From positions 1-64,000 of the forward strand of contig NZ_JABUAE010000026.1 of NCBI RefSeq assembly GCF_013314535.1: a stretch of 64,000 nucleotides of DNA. The letters run 5' to 3'. Within the stretch, counting starts at the first letter, position 1. Each line of letters opens with the position of its first letter. Below the pieces are notes generated by a model. It searched no databases and had not been told where the DNA came from. It saw nothing but the letters and a program-made list of their open reading frames with translations. The DNA is from Bacillus sp. Xin1. Its GTDB lineage: Bacteria > Bacillota > Bacilli > Bacillales > Bacillaceae_G. Positions 1 through 8,962 of this stretch are shown here, one piece after another. A program made the position numbers and the translations under genes.

Positions 1-99
1 ACATGTATTTCTATGTTTTTCGACTTTTTTACTTGTAGTCTAGAAAAGACTGGAATTGAAGTGCTAAAAGAGTTATAGTTTAATATTTAAAGGAAAAAA

Positions 100-132
100 A
101 TGATGTTTAAGAACAAAAATGTTGAACATCAT
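100..132 (+). promoter_or_regulatory. Imperfect inverted repeat in the mgtC leader
   Basis: ATGATGTTTAAG and GTTGAACATCAT can pair with one wobble and one mismatch. The dyad sits just ahead of the ribosome site of the MgtC-like gene and could be a leader hairpin or an operator. No further support is visible. Confidence 0.3.
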
Positions 133-152
133 ATAAGTAAGGAGAATGAAAA

Positions 153-830
153 ATGACATATGAATTTTTACTCAAATTAGGTTTGGCACTTTTTCTAGGC
201 TTATTTATAGGAATAGACAGGCAGCTAAAGAATAAACCACTTGGTGTGAAAACAAGTATGGTCATTTCTGTAGCGAGTTGTTTAATTACGATAGTTTCAA
301 TTGAATCAGTTAATGTTTACTCTTCACCAGGACATACCAATATGGATCCAATGCGTTTAGCGGCTCAAATTGTGAGTGGTGTTGGTTTCCTTGGAGCCGG
401 TGTAATTTTAAGAAGAAATAATGATGTGATTTCAGGATTAACAACGGCATCAATGGTTTGGGCAGCATCTGCTTTAGGGATTGCAATTGGAGCAGGTTTT
501 TATATACAAGCAACAGTTGCAATGGTTCTCATTATATTAGCTATAAATGTATTGCCACACCTTGTTAAAATAGCTGGCCCTTATTCTTTAAGACAAAAGG
601 ATTTAGCAATTAAAATTATCGTAAAAGAGCATCGAGAATTAGATGGTATTTTTAAACAAATTAAAAACTTAAACATGCAAGTGAAGCGCGTGAAAATTAA
701 AGATATTGACAGTGAGTCTCAGCAATTAGAAATGGTTATATTAGCACCTGAAGACTTATATACAACTGAATTATATAGTTCATTAAAAGAAATTGATCAC
801 ATTGTTTCGGTTGAAGTTGAAAGTAGATAA
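153..830 (+). CDS. MgtC/SapB family membrane protein
   Basis: 225-residue membrane protein of the MgtC/SapB family, linked in other bacteria to growth in low magnesium and to control of membrane ATPase activity. The N-terminal half holds about four hydrophobic segments with the family signatures LGLFIGIDRQL (near residue 15) and a Gly-rich VSGVGFLGAGVILR (about 75-88). The C-terminal third is soluble and ACT-like. A good ribosome site (AAGGAG) precedes the ATG. It stands alone, with a hairpin upstream and a terminator right after it. The substrate or partner cannot be told from sequence. Confidence 0.88.
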   Translation: MTYEFLLKLGLALFLGLFIGIDRQLKNKPLGVKTSMVISVASCLITIVSIESVNVYSSPGHTNMDPMRLAAQIVSGVGFLGAGVILRRNNDVISGLTTASMVWAASALGIAIGAGFYIQATVAMVLIILAINVLPHLVKIAGPYSLRQKDLAIKIIVKEHRELDGIFKQIKNLNMQVKRVKIKDIDSESQQLEMVILAPEDLYTTELYSSLKEIDHIVSVEVESR

Positions 831-842
831 AGTATGTATTGT

Positions 843-882
843 AAAAAAACTCCAGTTATGCAATTGAAACTGGGGTTTTTTC
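843..882 (+). terminator. Terminator after mgtC-like gene
   Basis: AAAAAACTCCAGTT pairs with AACTGGGGTTTTTT, followed by a T run. Confidence 0.85.
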
Positions 883-892
883 TTGTTGTATG

Positions 893-910
893 AAGTAATA
901 GAAAAATAAT
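893..910 (+). repeat. 18-bp direct repeat, copy 1
   Basis: AAGTAATAGAAAAATAAT lies about 90 bases ahead of the sigma-54 activator gene. An identical 18-mer lies at 2685-2702, ahead of the agmatinase-family gene it probably controls. Confidence 0.6.
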
Positions 911-1009
911 ATGAGGCATAATTTATGCTTTACATATCTATACAAAATCAAATAAACTATTCATTAATAAATAGACTGAATTTTCTTTGTTTATAGGATG
1001 GTGAAAAAT

Positions 1010-2383
1010 TTGTTATATACAGAATTTATTTCTGAAACAGAAACGATATTAGAATCTTTAATGGATGATTTGATTGTAACAGATGTAAATGGAACGATTT
1101 TAAAAGCGACACAATTTACTGCTGATAGATATGGAATTGAGTATGAAAGTTTAATCGGTGCTTCTATTTATGAATTGGAAAGAACGGGCATTATTACGCC
1201 AATTGTAACGCCGTTAATTATACAGAAAAAAGAGAAAATCACAGTTGTTCAGCTTACAAAGACAGGAAATAAATTGCTAGTAACAGGCATACCTTTATTT
1301 GATGAGGAAGGAGAAGTGTATCGGGTTGTAAGTTATTCTTATGATGTTTCGGATTTGATAGAAATTCAGAAATATTTAGATCATATGCAAGAGGAACTGG
1401 AGCGTGTGAAAGAGGAAGCTCAACTTGCATTGCGTGAAAAAATTACATCAGTAGGGTTAATTGCTGATGACCCTGCAATGTATAAAACAATGGAGACGGT
1501 ACATCAAGTTTCAGAAGTGGATGTAAATACAGTTCTGCTTGGGGAATCAGGAGTAGGGAAAACAGCTATTGCTCGTTATATTCATGATAAGAGCCCGAGA
1601 AAATATGGGCCTTTTATTGAAGTGAATTGTGCTGCTATACCTGAGTCTTTATTTGAGGCTGAATTCTTTGGGTATGAAGCAGGCTCTTTTACAGGAGCGA
1701 AAAAAAACGGGAAACTTGGATTTGCAGAACTAGCTCACGGGGGAACGTTGTTTCTTGATGAAGTAGGGGAGCTTTCACTTGACCAACAAGTAAAACTTCT
1801 TAAGTTAATTGAAGAAAGGCAGTTTTATCGAGTGGGTGGAACAAAGCTTAAAAAGGCGGATTTTCGTCTTATTGTCGCGACAAATCGTGATTTAGAAGAG
1901 TTGGTAGCGACTAAAAAATTTAGACAAGATTTATACTTCCGTTTATTTGTTGTACCAATTTTGATCCCTCCACTACGTGAGCGACCTAAAGATATTATGA
2001 ATTTGATATATTTATTTTTGAATAAATTCTGTACTCAATATAAAAGGGAGAGGGAATTAGATCAAGCTGTTATACAAATTTTATTACAACAAAACTGGAA
2101 AGGTAATGTAAGAGAGTTAATGAATATAATAGAACGGCTCGTGATTACATCCTATTCCAAGTTAATTACCATTGAAAATATACCAGATTACTATAAAGCT
2201 ACTCCTAGTGATGAATTCGTTGTAAATTCGCCTCAAACCCTTACAGAAATACTAGAAAAGGTAGAGAAACAAGTGTTATTGGATGCTAAGAAACAATATA
2301 AGACGACTGTGAAAATAGCAGAGAATTTAGCGATAAGTCAGCCTTCTGTAGTAAGAAAGCTGAAGAAGTATAAGATAAAGTGA
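1010..2383 (+). CDS. Sigma-54-dependent activator with PAS sensor domain
   Basis: Enhancer-binding protein, about 457 residues. Counting from the upstream ATG at 998, a PAS-type sensor occupies roughly residues 15-120, followed by a short coiled linker and an AAA+ domain with Walker A GESGVGKT (182-189), the sigma-54 contact loop GSFTGA (229-234, a common variant of GAFTGA) and Walker B LFLDE (251-255). A Fis-type helix-turn-helix closes the protein. The TTG at 1010 is preferred because AGGATGGTGA lies just ahead of it, the same arrangement used by the Nudix gene at 57261, while the ATG at 998 falls inside that ribosome site. The gene sits directly upstream of a sigma-54 promoter and a catabolic operon in the same orientation, so it is probably the local activator. 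The ligand is unknown. Confidence 0.9.
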   Translation: MLYTEFISETETILESLMDDLIVTDVNGTILKATQFTADRYGIEYESLIGASIYELERTGIITPIVTPLIIQKKEKITVVQLTKTGNKLLVTGIPLFDEEGEVYRVVSYSYDVSDLIEIQKYLDHMQEELERVKEEAQLALREKITSVGLIADDPAMYKTMETVHQVSEVDVNTVLLGESGVGKTAIARYIHDKSPRKYGPFIEVNCAAIPESLFEAEFFGYEAGSFTGAKKNGKLGFAELAHGGTLFLDEVGELSLDQQVKLLKLIEERQFYRVGGTKLKKADFRLIVATNRDLEELVATKKFRQDLYFRLFVVPILIPPLRERPKDIMNLIYLFLNKFCTQYKRERELDQAVIQILLQQNWKGNVRELMNIIERLVITSYSKLITIENIPDYYKATPSDEFVVNSPQTLTEILEKVEKQVLLDAKKQYKTTVKIAENLAISQPSVVRKLKKYKIK

Positions 2384-2413
2384 AACTTTAATCAGTGGGG
2401 GTCTTACTGCTCG
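2375..2413 (+). repeat. Dispersed repeat overlapping a stop codon, copy A
   Basis: The element starts ATAAAGTGAAACTTTAATCA and continues with GTGGGGGTCTTACTGCTCG. It overlaps the TGA stop of the sigma-54 activator. A nearly identical stretch is at 56669-56706, also across a stop codon, with related copies at 15996 and, inverted, around 44700-44848. It resembles the dispersed bcr-type repeats of the B. cereus group; the exact family is not assigned. Confidence 0.75.
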
Positions 2414-2492
2414 TTAATACGGGGGAAAGGGAAGTTATGAGTTGTGAGAAGAGGGATGAAGTATTTTCCTCCATCTTTTTCTTTTTTCAAAA

Positions 2493-2510
2493 TTGGCATG
2501 GTATTTGCAT
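2493..2510 (+). promoter_or_regulatory. Sigma-54 (-24/-12) promoter
   Basis: TTGGCATGGTATTTGCAT matches the consensus TGGCAC-N5-TTGC. The invariant GG (2495-2496) and GC (2507-2508) are separated by exactly 10 bases. It lies about 210 bases upstream of the agmatinase-family gene and directly after the sigma-54 activator gene. The remainder of the 2384-2718 gap holds repeat copy A, the second 18-bp repeat and AT-rich leader; I see no convincing gene there. Confidence 0.9.
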
Positions 2511-2684
2511 TAATAAACGATACAAAGGAGGAGAGAACATTACCTTCTATATAGGAGTGCTTATTTTCAATGATTTAAAATTCGATAAAAGAAAAAGGGA
2601 GATAAGTAGGGGATAAATTGATAAGGTCAACCTTATTAGTATGAGGTGAAGAATATCTCGTTAATGGAAGAATCGTTTTATTTA

Positions 2685-2702
2685 AAGTAATAGAAAAATA
2701 AT
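2685..2702 (+). repeat. 18-bp direct repeat, copy 2
   Basis: Identical to 893-910. It ends about 16 bases before the agmatinase-family start codon. Confidence 0.6.
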
Positions 2703-2718
2703 TTGTAGGAGTGAGAAG

Positions 2719-3675
2719 ATGTATAAACCTAAAGATTCTGCTATGTCGCCTCGTTTTTGTGGAGTGAAAACATTTATGAGACTAGAACAAAAAAATACGA
2801 CTGAAAATGTAGATTTTGCAGTGTTAGGAATTCCTTTTGATACTGCACAGTCGTATCGTGTGGGAGCGCGTTTAGGACCGAATCATATCAGGAATTTTTC
2901 GAGTTTACTACGTCCATATAATCCAGATCAAGCGATTGATATTTTTGATTATTGCTCAGGTGTAGACTATGGAGATTTAGATATTGTACCTGGCAATATT
3001 CATCGCACATATGACAACATCGTAGAAGGTTTAACACCATTATTAGAAAAAAGGATTGTACCTATTATATTAGGTGGAGATCATTCTATTTCATTAGGAA
3101 ATTTAAGAGCATTCGCAAAGCAATTCGGCCCTATAGCTCTTGTTCATTTTGATTCTCATAGTGATACATGGGATCATTACTACGGAGAAAAATATATGCA
3201 TGGAACTCCATTTCGGCGGGCGGTTGAAGAAGGCCTTATTAATGTCGAGCATTCTATTCAAATAGGGATGCGTGGTCCTTTGTATGGGCCAAATGATATA
3301 GAGGATGCAAGAGGTTTAGGTTTTGAAGTGATTCCAATGAGAGAAGTGCGGAAAATTGGATATACAGAAGTGTTACGGAGAATTCATGAACGAGTAAAGG
3401 ATGCAGTAACCTTTGTTTCATTTGATATTGATTTTATAGATCCTGCATATGCACCTGGAACGGGAACGCCTGAAATTGGTGGGCCTACAACGATTGAAGC
3501 AGTGGAGCTTGTGCAAGGGTTAGATGGATTACATATTGTTGGATTCGATTTAGTAGAAGTGTTGCCTGCGTATGATAGCGGAGAAATTACGGCAATTGCA
3601 GCATCAAGCATTGCATATGAAATGATTACTCTTGTAGCGATGCAAAAACGACGTAATGTAGTAAGACTAAAATAA
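2719..3675 (+). CDS. Agmatinase-family ureohydrolase
   Basis: 318-residue arginase/agmatinase-superfamily enzyme that hydrolyses a guanidino group to urea plus an amine. All binuclear manganese ligands are visible: GGDHS (His122), DSHSD (Asp145, His147, Asp149) and SFDIDFIDP (Asp236, Asp238). HGTPFR is also present, as in agmatinases. The true substrate could be agmatine, 4-guanidinobutyrate or another guanidino compound. It is the first gene after the sigma-54 promoter and is followed after 23 bases by an SSS transporter and then an aminotransferase. That order fits uptake, deguanidination and transamination. The ATG follows TAGGAGTGAG. Confidence 0.9.
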   Translation: MYKPKDSAMSPRFCGVKTFMRLEQKNTTENVDFAVLGIPFDTAQSYRVGARLGPNHIRNFSSLLRPYNPDQAIDIFDYCSGVDYGDLDIVPGNIHRTYDNIVEGLTPLLEKRIVPIILGGDHSISLGNLRAFAKQFGPIALVHFDSHSDTWDHYYGEKYMHGTPFRRAVEEGLINVEHSIQIGMRGPLYGPNDIEDARGLGFEVIPMREVRKIGYTEVLRRIHERVKDAVTFVSFDIDFIDPAYAPGTGTPEIGGPTTIEAVELVQGLDGLHIVGFDLVEVLPAYDSGEITAIAASSIAYEMITLVAMQKRRNVVRLK

Positions 3676-3698
3676 TATGTATTGAAAAGGAGGATGTT

Positions 3699-5123
3699 AT
3701 GAATACAGTAGATATATTGCTAATGGTTGGTTATTTTATAATTATTATTGGTATTGGTTTCATAGGAGCAAGGAAAGCCAAAACATCTGAAGATTTTATG
3801 GTTGCTGGCCGTAGTTTAGGTTTAGTAATGTATCTTGCTTGTCTAGCGGCAGTAATCCTTGGTGGGGCATCTACAATCGGAACAGCAAGGTTAGGGTATG
3901 AATTTGGTATTTCAGGGATATGGCTTGTTACGATGATTGGTATCGGAATTATTTTATTAGGAATATTTTTAGTTAAAAAAGTAGCGAGATTTAAAATTAT
4001 TACAATCAGTGAATTACTGGGATTACGTTTTAATTCGCAAACAAGACTGATTACTTCATTGATTACTTTTATATACGTAACGATGATCACTGTCACGCAA
4101 GTAATTGGAATGGGAACGATATTGAATGTACTACTGGGATGGGATATTAAACTTTGTATGTTATTAGGTGGTAGTGTAGTTGTTTTGTATACACTACTTG
4201 GCGGAATGTGGTCTGTAACGATGACCGATATATTTCAGTTTATTGTAATGACAATTGGAGTATTTGCAATCATGTTGCCTCTTAGTTTACAAAAGGCCGG
4301 AGGATGGGCTGTTTTGCAAGAAACATTACCACATGGGTATTTTGAAATCGCTAATATTGGTGGAGATAAGATTTTCTCGTACTTTCTCTTATATTGTTTA
4401 GGAGTACTAATTGGGCAAGACATATGGCAGCGAATTTTCACGGCAAAGACTGTGGGAATTGCGAAAAAAGGTACGATTGGTGCTGGGGTATATTGTCTTT
4501 TGTATGCGGTTGCAATCAGTATAATTGGTATGTGTGCGGCTGTAGTTTTCCCGAATTTAAGTGATCCACAAAGTGCGTTTATAACAATGGCAATTACAAT
4601 TTTGCCAGCAGGCTTATTAGGGATTGTTATTGCAAGTGTTGTTTCAGCTCTAATGTCGACAGCTTCGGCGACATTATTAGCATCTTCAACGTTGATAGTG
4701 AATGACATCATAAAAGGGACTTCATCTAAGGAATTGAGTGAGAAGGCAATGATTCGAATGTCGAGAATCGTAACCTTAATTGTCGGAATGTTCGTGATAA
4801 TAAGTGCTATCTGGATTCAGGACGTTATTGTAGCATTAGATGTTGCGTATGCAATTTTATCTGGTTCAGTGTTCTTTCCGATTATTTTAGGATTGTTTTG
4901 GAAACGTGTAACAGATAAAGCTGCCTTTTATTCGATTATTTTAAGTGCAACCGTAACGATAGGGGGGTTAATCGTGCAAGGACTTTCGGCTACAGATCCA
5001 ATTTTATATGGAATGGCGTGTAGTATCTTATCAATTGTCATCATTTCATATTTAACGTCTCCGGAATTTGAAAAATATGAGGAGTGGAAAGAACAGCATA
5101 CTAATGTAGATATAGATGCATAA
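3699..5123 (+). CDS. Sodium:solute symporter (SSS family)
   Basis: 474-residue membrane protein with about 13 hydrophobic segments, typical of the SSS family (PutP/pantothenate-symporter type). The early motif EDFMVAGRSLG and the GGASTIGTARLGYEFG segment are characteristic. A strong AAAAGGAGGATG ribosome site precedes the ATG. It is the middle gene of the sigma-54 unit, so it probably imports the guanidino compound, polyamine or amino acid degraded by its neighbours. The substrate is inferred from context only. The large antisense open frames inside it are shadows of its hydrophobic coding. Confidence 0.88.
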   Translation: MNTVDILLMVGYFIIIIGIGFIGARKAKTSEDFMVAGRSLGLVMYLACLAAVILGGASTIGTARLGYEFGISGIWLVTMIGIGIILLGIFLVKKVARFKIITISELLGLRFNSQTRLITSLITFIYVTMITVTQVIGMGTILNVLLGWDIKLCMLLGGSVVVLYTLLGGMWSVTMTDIFQFIVMTIGVFAIMLPLSLQKAGGWAVLQETLPHGYFEIANIGGDKIFSYFLLYCLGVLIGQDIWQRIFTAKTVGIAKKGTIGAGVYCLLYAVAISIIGMCAAVVFPNLSDPQSAFITMAITILPAGLLGIVIASVVSALMSTASATLLASSTLIVNDIIKGTSSKELSEKAMIRMSRIVTLIVGMFVIISAIWIQDVIVALDVAYAILSGSVFFPIILGLFWKRVTDKAAFYSIILSATVTIGGLIVQGLSATDPILYGMACSILSIVIISYLTSPEFEKYEEWKEQHTNVDIDA

Positions 5124-5189
5124 ACAAATGAATCAATGATTTTTATACACGATGGGAAAATGATGCACAATCATAAGGAGGAATTCAAA

Positions 5190-6515
5190 ATGAATACAAA
5201 CTGGAATCATTTAATTGAAAGAATGCCGCAATTACTAGCACCAAGTATGGCAAAAGATCATCCAAATTTACCGGTTGTGAAAGAAGAAGGATGTTACTAT
5301 TTTGGACTAGATGGAAAGAAATATCTTGATTTCACATCAGGTATTGCAACGACGAATGTCGGACATCGTCATCCAAAAGTTGTACAAGCAATTAAGGATA
5401 GTGCCGATAATCTGGCTCATGGTCCATCCGGAGTGATTATGTATGAATCAATTTTACGTCTTGCAGAAGAACTCAGTACGGTATTACCACCTAAGCTAGA
5501 TTGTTTCTTCTTTGCAAATAGTGGTACAGAAGCGATTGAAGGAGCAATTAAGTTAGCAAAATATGTGACGAAAAGGCCTTATGTTGTTTCTTTTTTAGGA
5601 TGTTTTCATGGGAGGTCAATGGGATCATTAAGTGTAACAACTTCAAAAAGTAAATATCGTAAGTTTATGCAGCCTAATGGGCTAACGTATCAAATTCCAT
5701 ATGCGAATATAAAAAATTGTCCAGAAGGGGTTGATCCGGAGCAATATTGTGTGGAAAAACTAGAAAAGGACTTTGAAATGTTGTTTAACCATCAAGTTAC
5801 ACCAGAAGAAGTTGCATGTGTAATTGTAGAGCCGGTATTAGGAGAAGGCGGATATGTTGTTCCGCCAACAGGATGGTTAAAGAAAATTCGTGAAATTTGT
5901 AATCAGCATGGTATTCTATTAATCTTTGATGAAGTACAAACAGGTTTTGGTCGTACAGGTGAATGGTTTGCGGCACAAACATTTGGAGTAACACCGGATA
6001 TTATGGCAATTGCAAAAGGAATTGCGTCAGGATTACCTCTGAGTGCAACAGTTGCTTCAAAAGAGTTGATGCAACAGTGGCCTTTAGGAACGCATGGTAC
6101 GACTTTTGGAGGAAATCCAATTGCATGTGCAGCGGCATTAGCAACGCTTGAAGTAATGAAAGAAGAACAGTTGATTGAAAATGCTAAAGAAATGGGGGCT
6201 TATGCAGTTCAGAAGTTGTATGACTTAAAACAAAAACATTCTATGATTGGAAGTATTCGAGCTGTTGGATTAATGATCGGAATTGAAATTATTAACCCAG
6301 AAACAGGGACACCTAATGGTAAGGGATTATTTGAAATATTAGATATTGCATTGAAAAAAGGTGTATTATTTTATTTCTGTGGAAATGCAAGCGAAGTAAT
6401 TCGAATGATTCCACCGCTTTCTGTAAACAGAGATCAGATTGATACGGGTTTAACAATTTTAGATGAGGCACTTTCGGAATATGAGGAAGAGCTTAGGGTT
6501 TTGGTGAAGAACTAA
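5190..6515 (+). CDS. Class III PLP aminotransferase (GABA/diamine type)
   Basis: 441-residue PLP-dependent aminotransferase of the acetylornithine/4-aminobutyrate group. It has the cofactor-binding ANSGTEA motif, [10 protein letters not shown], the Asp of [13 protein letters not shown] and the Schiff-base lysine in [10 protein letters not shown]. The ATG at 5190 is chosen because AAGGAGGAATTC precedes it; the open frame extends upstream but without a ribosome site. Third gene of the sigma-54 unit. It would act on the amine produced by the ureohydrolase: putrescine if that is an agmatinase, GABA if it is a guanidinobutyrase. The specificity cannot be decided from the sequence. Confidence 0.9.
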   Translation: MNTNWNHLIERMPQLLAPSMAKDHPNLPVVKEEGCYYFGLDGKKYLDFTSGIATTNVGHRHPKVVQAIKDSADNLAHGPSGVIMYESILRLAEELSTVLPPKLDCFFFANSGTEAIEGAIKLAKYVTKRPYVVSFLGCFHGRSMGSLSVTTSKSKYRKFMQPNGLTYQIPYANIKNCPEGVDPEQYCVEKLEKDFEMLFNHQVTPEEVACVIVEPVLGEGGYVVPPTGWLKKIREICNQHGILLIFDEVQTGFGRTGEWFAAQTFGVTPDIMAIAKGIASGLPLSATVASKELMQQWPLGTHGTTFGGNPIACAAALATLEVMKEEQLIENAKEMGAYAVQKLYDLKQKHSMIGSIRAVGLMIGIEIINPETGTPNGKGLFEILDIALKKGVLFYFCGNASEVIRMIPPLSVNRDQIDTGLTILDEALSEYEEELRVLVKN

Positions 6516-6551
6516 AGACTATCGGCTGAAAATTAATCTCATAATTAAGAT

Positions 6552-6583
6552 AAAAAGGGGGAGATGAAGAATCCCCCTTTTTA
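6552..6583. terminator. Bidirectional terminator
   Basis: AAAAAGGGGGA pairs with TCCCCCTTTTT between the convergent aminotransferase and oxidoreductase genes. Confidence 0.9.
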
Positions 6584-6593
6584 AATATATAAA

Positions 6594-7583
6594 TTATTTT
6601 CTTAAGTCAGCTGGAAATACAAGACCAATCTGTTTTCTAGCTTCTTCCATAACCTTCATTGTAATCATAGAAGCAGTATGAGAGTTTACAGTGGACTCTA
6701 ATTGATTTTGCTGAATCAATCTAATAAATTCTTGTGTTTCATAGGACATTGTATTATTTGATTGCGATTTTGCAATATTTTCAACACGACCGTCTCTATA
6801 ACGAATTTCAACTTTTGTAGGTGAGCTAATTTTATCGATAATTATGCTACCGTTTTCACCTTGAATTTCAGAAGGAACGTATGAATTTGTTATTTTAGAG
6901 TACATAATAACCGCATCCATCTCAGCATATTTTAATAGAAGGCTACCTTCTCCATCTACACCAGAATCTAGAAGGTAGGCATTTGCTTGTACATGAGATG
7001 GTGCTCCAAATAATACAACCATTGGATGAATGCAATACACTCCAATATCCATCAATGCGCCGTTTGAAAAAGCAGGATTAAAAGCATTTAGAATCTTTCC
7101 TTCCTTATAAGCATCATAACGAGAAGAATATTGGCAGAAACTTGCAAAATACCGTCTAACTTTTCCGATCTTATGTATGTTATTTTGAATGGTTTGGAAG
7201 TTTGGAATAAGCGTAGATTTTAACGCTTCCATTAAAATGACATTATGCTTTTTAGCAGTTTGAATCATTTTTTCTACTTCTTTTGTATGAGAGGCGATTG
7301 GTTTTTCACATAATACATGTTTGCCATGTTTCATAAAGAGAATAGCCTGCTCTGCATGAAATGAGTTTGGACTTGCGATATAAACGGCATCAATTACATC
7401 GCTTTTTGCCATGCATTCTAAGTCTGTAAAAGTAGTATCCACATTATATTTACTTGCAAATTCCTTCGCTCTGTCTTTTGTTCTTGAGTATACAGCCGTA
7501 AGAGAAAAATCTGGTAATGTACGTGAATCTTCAATGAATTTAGTGGTAATTGTATTGGTTCCAATAATCCCAAATCGTATCAT
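6594..7583 (-). CDS. Gfo/Idh/MocA family NAD(P)-dependent oxidoreductase
   Basis: 329-residue oxidoreductase of the Gfo/Idh/MocA family. It begins with a Rossmann fold (MIRFGIIGTNTITTKF) and has the conserved CEKPIASH motif near residue 95, followed by a dimerisation/substrate domain with GVYCIHP (about residue 182). Members reduce or oxidise sugars, inositols or related polyols. The ATG at 7583 is preferred over one seven codons upstream because AAGAAGGAG lies just before it. It stands alone and converges on the aminotransferase gene. No substrate clue is visible. Confidence 0.88.
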   Translation of the reverse strand: MIRFGIIGTNTITTKFIEDSRTLPDFSLTAVYSRTKDRAKEFASKYNVDTTFTDLECMAKSDVIDAVYIASPNSFHAEQAILFMKHGKHVLCEKPIASHTKEVEKMIQTAKKHNVILMEALKSTLIPNFQTIQNNIHKIGKVRRYFASFCQYSSRYDAYKEGKILNAFNPAFSNGALMDIGVYCIHPMVVLFGAPSHVQANAYLLDSGVDGEGSLLLKYAEMDAVIMYSKITNSYVPSEIQGENGSIIIDKISSPTKVEIRYRDGRVENIAKSQSNNTMSYETQEFIRLIQQNQLESTVNSHTASMITMKVMEEARKQIGLVFPADLRK

Positions 7584-7736
7584 CTTAATTTCTCCTTCTT
7601 TCAAATGATTTTGATATGAATTGCCGTAGGAAATTAATTATATAGGGAAGAAAGAAAAATACGAAATGATTTGCTTACCTGATATAGCTGCTATGTTTTC
7701 CTTTGCTATAATAGAGGAACAAGAGGGGGAGAAAAG

Positions 7737-8273
7737 ATGGACATAAAAATTAGAAGGGCAACAGCAAACGATATAAAAGGAATCACGAAAGTGCATGTTG
7801 ATAGCTGGAAAACAACCTATAAAGGAATACTATCTGATGAAATGATAGAGGCTACAATTTATGAGAGTCGGGAAAAACAATGGAAAAACATTTTTAAACA
7901 AGCGGTAGGAAATCAATATAGGTATGTGGCAGAAACGTTAGATGGAGAAATGATAGGATTTATTGACGGTGGGCTCGAAAGAACAGGAAAATATGACTGT
8001 GATGGAGAATTATACGCAATTTATCTTTTGGAAGAATACCAAGGATATAAAGTCGGAAAGCAATTATTTCAAACGCTTGTGTCAGAATTTATGAAAAATG
8101 ATATGTGTTCTGTATTAGTCTGGGTTATATCCAATAATCCTTCAATAGGTTTTTATGAAAAGTTTTCTCCAGAGCGGGTCCATACAAAGTTTTTAGAAAG
8201 ATTGAATATTCAAGAGACAGCTTACTGTTGGAGAGATATAGATAATCTTTATAAATTGTTAATACATGATTAA
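7737..8273 (+). CDS. GNAT family N-acetyltransferase
   Basis: 178-residue acetyltransferase of the GNAT fold. The N-terminal IRRATANDIKGITKVHVDSWKTTY stretch and the acetyl-CoA loop EEYQGYKVGKQLFQ (about residues 103-116) are typical, as is SIGFYEKF near the end. The ribosome site AGAGGGGGAG precedes the ATG. The substrate is unknown. The following DinB-fold gene is in the same direction, about 100 bases on, and may be cotranscribed. Confidence 0.85.
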   Translation: MDIKIRRATANDIKGITKVHVDSWKTTYKGILSDEMIEATIYESREKQWKNIFKQAVGNQYRYVAETLDGEMIGFIDGGLERTGKYDCDGELYAIYLLEEYQGYKVGKQLFQTLVSEFMKNDMCSVLVWVISNNPSIGFYEKFSPERVHTKFLERLNIQETAYCWRDIDNLYKLLIHD

Positions 8274-8370
8274 AAGAAGTTAAATAATATAATTATGTAA
8301 ACAGAGGGTTTTGATTAACTTTCTGTTGAATAAGAAAGAATTGAATGAAAAGTGGAGGGAGAGTGTTTTA

Positions 8371-8844
8371 TTGCGAACGAAAGATGAGATTTTAGTCCGA
8401 TATGCTTCTATTGACAATATATTGCAGTCATTATTAAATCTTAACGATCAAATTTGGTTTATTCCTATTCAATTAGATAAATGGTCGACGTCCGAAATTG
8501 TAGCGCATATTTTGTTTTGGGATCGCTTCATCCTTGAACGACTTTCATTACTACAATCACAAAAATGCTTAACAAAGGCAAACATCAATGTAGATGAATT
8601 CAATAGAAAATCCGCAAATTATGCTAAATCAGGAGTTGCAAAAGATGAACTTATCCAGCAATTCAAAGAAGCTCGTTTTAACCTTATTCACTTTCTTGAA
8701 GCATTTTCGGAAGAGGATTTCAGCAAAATATATATGATTCAAGATAAAAATCAGTCTTTACAAGATTACATGAATGCAATGGTAGATCATGACAATTTCC
8801 ATTTTAATCAAATCACTACATTTTTGATTGAAAAGAATACCTAA
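8371..8844 (+). CDS. DinB-fold (DinB/YfiT-like) protein
   Basis: About 157 residues with the DinB/YfiT four-helix pattern. DKWSTSEIVAHILFWDRF supplies the first conserved histidine and HDNFHFNQITTFL the C-terminal pair that usually bind a divalent metal. Relatives include bacillithiol-dependent transferases and proteins of unknown role. The frame is open from a TTG at 8311, but the TTG at 8371 has a strong GGAGGGAGAG site and gives the usual family length, so it is preferred. It is followed by a 16-bp inverted repeat shared with the converging gene. Confidence 0.75.
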   Translation: MRTKDEILVRYASIDNILQSLLNLNDQIWFIPIQLDKWSTSEIVAHILFWDRFILERLSLLQSQKCLTKANINVDEFNRKSANYAKSGVAKDELIQQFKEARFNLIHFLEAFSEEDFSKIYMIQDKNQSLQDYMNAMVDHDNFHFNQITTFLIEKNT

Positions 8845-8851
8845 TTGGTCT

Positions 8852-8960
8852 CACTATACATGCCTATTTTTAAGGATAAATAGTATTTTAAGAGTTTTTT
8901 AGTTTATTTGAACGAGAGTTCATTGTGTTTCCGTTCTTAAGTTGATAGGCATGTATAGTG
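8852..8960. repeat. 16-bp perfect inverted repeat flanking about 77 bases
   Basis: CACTATACATGCCTAT (8852-8867) and ATAGGCATGTATAGTG (8945-8960) are perfect reverse complements between two convergent genes. It could form a long stem acting as a two-way terminator, or be the ends of a tiny mobile element. No target duplication is obvious. Confidence 0.7.
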
Positions 8961-8962
8961 TT

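Noticed and set aside
2395-2616. 73-codon open frame spanning the sigma-54 promoter
   Set aside because: It lies over the promoter and dispersed repeat, has no good ribosome site, and its product looks random.
3731-4711. Long antisense open frames inside the SSS transporter gene
   Set aside because: They mirror hydrophobic coding on the other strand and have no ribosome sites.
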